Below are positions 6,388 through 6,696 of a DNA stretch of 6,696 bases, in pieces. The DNA lies in the NCBI GenBank assembly GCA_035443945.1, contig DAOMNQ010000108.1:1-6696 (forward strand). Direction: 5' to 3'. Source of the stretch: CAADGN01 sp035443945. GTDB taxonomy: Bacteria > Planctomycetota > Phycisphaerae > Phycisphaerales > UBA1924. A model generated the notes under the pieces. The model was not told the origin of the DNA. It did no database searches and saw only the letters and a program-made list of their open reading frames with translations. Position 1 is the first letter of the stretch, and every line of letters begins with the position of its first letter. A program made the translations under genes and the position numbers.

Positions 6388-6696
6388 ATGGACGCCAGAC
6401 TTCGGAAGGCCGTGACGATCGTCGTCGGTTCGCTGCTGCTCGGCGTCTTCGCCGGCGGCTGCCAGAGCAACAAGAAAGGCGACTACGACGCCCTGCTCTC
6501 GGAGAACACCGAACTGCGCGACCGCATCGCGTCGCTCCAGAGCGATCTCGGTCAGCGCGACGCCGCCAGGGCGCAACTGGAACGCGACAACCGCGAGATG
6601 GCCGACGCCCTTGAGCAGATGCGCCGCGAACTCGAGAGCCGGCCCGGCAGCGGCCTGACCATCGACGGCCCGACCGTCTCCGCGCGCGGCACGGAC
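6388..6696 (+). CDS. Lipoprotein with N-terminal coiled coil, 3'-truncated by window
   Basis: The frame is open from the ATG at 6388 to the window end: 103 codons, no stop. AAAGGA (6377-6382) stands five bases before the ATG. The N-terminus MDARLRKAVTIVVG has three positive charges, then a hydrophobic core and the lipobox F-A-G-G-C with C25. This fits a lipoprotein signal cleaved by signal peptidase II, leaving a lipid-modified Cys; the residues after it (QSNKKGDYD) do not show the Asp+2 inner-membrane retention signal. Residues about 35-84 (LLSENTELRDRIASLQ onward) are heptad-like and charged, predicting a coiled coil with no proline until P86. A turn, RPGSGLTIDGPTVSARG, then seems to open a new domain. 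This layout recalls OmpA/Pal-like envelope lipoproteins with a coiled-coil spacer, but the peptidoglycan-binding domain, if any, is outside the window. Confidence 0.8.
   Translation, partial: MDARLRKAVTIVVGSLLLGVFAGGCQSNKKGDYDALLSENTELRDRIASLQSDLGQRDAARAQLERDNREMADALEQMRRELESRPGSGLTIDGPTVSARGTD

Overview
The window is a GC-rich bacterial stretch in which nearly every codon of the real genes ends in C or G. All supported genes lie on the + strand and are closely packed. Several traits suggest a planctomycete, perhaps of the Phycisphaerae: a dipeptide-type ABC ATPase whose C-terminus carries a tryptophan-rich tail instead of the usual cysteine motif, a greatly enlarged prepilin peptidase, and a secreted protein of no recognised family. 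This placement is inferred from memory of family traits, not from a search.

Layout, left to right. Bases 1-781 are the 3' part of an oligopeptide/dipeptide ABC-transporter ATPase (DppD/OppD type), cut at the window edge just after the Q-loop glutamine codon. A GT4-like glycosyltransferase follows after a 22-base gap (804-1913). A 182-base spacer with one imperfect hairpin leads to an unrecognised, probably exported protein (2096-2800). A 39-base spacer with a perfect inverted repeat and a candidate promoter precedes xseA (2840-4369), which is followed one base later by xseB (GTG start, 4371-4649). After 33 bases comes an A24 prepilin peptidase of 522 residues (4683-6251). A 136-base spacer with a hairpin and a candidate promoter precedes a lipoprotein with a coiled-coil segment, which starts at 6388 and runs off the right edge.

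How the genes relate. xseA and xseB encode the two subunits of exodeoxyribonuclease VII and look translationally linked; the prepilin peptidase probably shares their transcript but acts in the membrane on type IV pilin or type II secretion pseudopilins. The ABC ATPase, glycosyltransferase and lipoprotein are envelope or transport functions with no clear pathway link to one another. I see no phage, insertion sequence, CRISPR array, tRNA or rRNA, and no evidence of a new defence or metabolic system. The most interesting features are a perfect sliding-clamp-binding pentapeptide (QLDLF) at the C-terminus of XseA and an insertion of roughly 215 residues between the two catalytic aspartates of the prepilin peptidase.
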